From JBCDIQ01 sp039024295 (lineage in GTDB: Bacteria; Bacteroidota; Bacteroidia; J057), in the NCBI GenBank assembly GCA_039024295.1, contig JBCDIQ010000327.1:1-6812 (forward strand): a DNA stretch of 6,812 nucleotides, in the 5' to 3' direction. The translations under genes and the position numbers were made by a program. This document shows, in pieces, positions 5,542 through 6,812 of the stretch. The first letter of the stretch is position 1. Each line of letters begins with the position of its first letter. Below the pieces are notes generated by a model that was not told the DNA's origin, did no database searches, and worked only from the letters and a program-made list of their open reading frames with translations.

Positions 5542-6738
5542 TCACCTTCGACTTAACCAATATAAAATCCCTACACTTGCCTCAACTCTACGGGTAATCA
5601 GGTCAGAATCGCGAGAAACTACACTTACCGTTCCCGGAATTCCCCGTATGACCCATTCCCCCTCGTCGTAGTAGTATCGCCCTCCTATGAATAGCTCAAT
5701 GTGCTTTTTTCGGTAAGAAATGTTCAATCCCCCTATTCCACCATATTCCAAGGTACTGGGCTCCACATTTGGGGTACCTAGGTTAGCTGCTTCAGGAGAT
5801 GGGATTTCCGTAAAATTGTAATCCAAGAGACCTCCCACTCGCATCCCAAGCTCTGCAGAGAAACGGAAATTACCAATTGGGAATCCATATTGAATGATCA
5901 TCGGTAGGTCCAACCATGCCATTCTCAGGCTGACATCTGAAACAGCAGCCGGCTCATTGAAGGGATATACGTTGATCTGGGTTCCTTCATTTTCTTTTAA
6001 GGTGATGCCAGGTTCAAAGGAAAGCCGCATCCGGTCATTCAATCGTGCCCGAATCAAAAATGCCCCGCTGGGCAGGGCAAAATTCTCGTACTCGCCAAAA
6101 GAATAATACGTTCCAGGGGGAAATATCAATTCCCCTATATTAGCTCCCCCTCGAAAGCCCAAGGCAATCCAGGGAATATCATCATTCAATTCAAAGATAC
6201 TCGCCCCATCTTTTTTACTGCTACCAGGCTCTTTGCATTCGTTATAGTTTTCAATGATAGGACCCACACTTTTCAGGTTGTATCTGATCTTTTTTGAGGG
6301 CATTACCTCTTTGGCGCATTCACCGGTATAGATGATCAAAAAATCCTTCAGGTTGGTGGGATCTACCAGCATAAACTGCTGTTCATTTTCTATGAATAAC
6401 AGTTCGTTCCCTGCCCGTTTATACTGATACAACTTTGAAGGCCCATCAACCATTCTTCGGGTAAAAATGCTGTCTCCTTTTAAAATGACTGACCTGAAGA
6501 ATCCAACAGAATCAATTTGGAAACCGGAAATCTGATCTGGAAAAACGTCTCGGCCCTCCGGATCGTCCTCATTTTTTTTCACAACTACTTTCTCGGCCCA
6601 GGATTTATACCTGACAAAGCCTTTCAGCGTATCTCCCTTGAGGTTAATCCAATAACCAGATTGGAAACCACCTTTCTGACCAATTGCCGGGAGGCTAAGC
6701 AACAGGCAAAACGAAAACAGTAACATCTTTTGCATCAT
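5542..6738 (-). CDS. Outer-membrane beta-barrel protein with periplasmic-type N-terminal domain (paralogue 2)
   Basis: 398 residues from the first of two adjacent ATGs (6738; the second at 6735 would work equally well). The signal peptide MMQKMLLFSFCLLLSLPAIG is followed by Q21. The N-terminal domain, about 24-175, has GFQSGYWINLKGDTLKGFVRY (first part 24-41), DGPSKLYQY (98-106), LVDPTNLKDFLIIYTGECA (124-142) and YNECKEPGSS (165-174); C141 and C168 match C147 and C174 of the downstream paralogue. The C-terminal half, about 188-398, has alternating hydrophobic and polar strands separated by Gly/Asp/Asn turns, with GAFLIRARLNDRMRLSFEPG, SDVSLR (267-272) and RRVEASVGILYW, typical of PorT-like porin-family barrels. 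I recognise this two-part layout from Bacteroidota but know no proven function. A partial -7 box (TAACTTTC, 6795-6788) lies upstream, but its -33 element would fall outside the window. Confidence 0.85.
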   Translation of the reverse strand: MMQKMLLFSFCLLLSLPAIGQKGGFQSGYWINLKGDTLKGFVRYKSWAEKVVVKKNEDDPEGRDVFPDQISGFQIDSVGFFRSVILKGDSIFTRRMVDGPSKLYQYKRAGNELLFIENEQQFMLVDPTNLKDFLIIYTGECAKEVMPSKKIRYNLKSVGPIIENYNECKEPGSSKKDGASIFELNDDIPWIALGFRGGANIGELIFPPGTYYSFGEYENFALPSGAFLIRARLNDRMRLSFEPGITLKENEGTQINVYPFNEPAAVSDVSLRMAWLDLPMIIQYGFPIGNFRFSAELGMRVGGLLDYNFTEIPSPEAANLGTPNVEPSTLEYGGIGGLNISYRKKHIELFIGGRYYYDEGEWVIRGIPGTVSVVSRDSDLITRRVEASVGILYWLSRR

Positions 6739-6812
6739 AGTGAGAGAATTGAGTGGATGATTTGTCCATTTCTGACGGATCGTACCCGAAAGTTAGCAAT
6801 TGAACGGGAATG
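6739..6812. other. Upstream region of the first barrel gene, cut by the window edge
   Basis: 74 bases with no coding frame. On the minus strand TAACTTTC (6795-6788) matches TAnnTTTG at all but its last position and would give a leader of roughly 40 bases, but the -33 position is outside the window. This is a weak promoter candidate only. Confidence 0.3.

Overview
The window looks like chromosomal DNA from a member of the Bacteroidota. The evidence is two proteins with type IX secretion (T9SS) C-terminal sorting domains, signal peptides mostly ending just before a Gln, a Bacteroidota-type fibre N-terminal module, PorT-like outer-membrane barrels, and no clear Shine-Dalgarno sites. I cannot name a genus; Saprospiria or Cytophagia-like relatives are a guess from protein style. 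All five complete genes encode proteins exported to the envelope or beyond. No rRNA, tRNA, CRISPR array or complete insertion sequence is visible.

Left edge (1-416): the minus strand carries the N-terminal end of a transposase that runs out of the window. It has no usable in-frame start, so its 5' end looks damaged or was mis-sequenced. It is followed by AT-rich non-coding DNA with short repeats and palindromes. On the plus strand at 417-2084 is a secreted endonuclease I-family nuclease with an immunoglobulin-like (ASH/choice-of-anchor type) domain on each side of the catalytic domain and a T9SS sorting domain at the end. Its best start is the ATG at 417, not the in-frame TTG at 399.

Centre (2085-2338): this is the convergent gap between the nuclease and the next minus-strand gene. 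It holds a compact group of three hairpins (2222-2295) resembling a dispersed palindromic (REP-like) element.

Right part (2339-6738): four minus-strand genes are transcribed in the order 6738>5542, 5339>4143, 4022>2925, 2839>2339. The first two are diverged tandem paralogues, both 398 residues long, with a periplasmic-type N-terminal domain joined to a C-terminal outer-membrane beta-barrel. The third is a secreted fibre-like protein, and the fourth is a very small T9SS cargo protein. The gaps (202, 120 and 85 bp) are long enough for separate promoters or terminators, so a single operon is not shown.

The less ordinary signals are in the gaps: a degenerate heptamer tandem array with a fixed CTA (4103-4139), a hairpin directly before the fibre-gene start, the triple-hairpin element, and a GC-rich palindromic patch at 2876-2901. 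I see no convincing new defence or metabolic system. The best candidate for a new functional unit is the group of tandem barrel paralogues, fibre-like protein and mini T9SS cargo, whose joint role is only a hypothesis.
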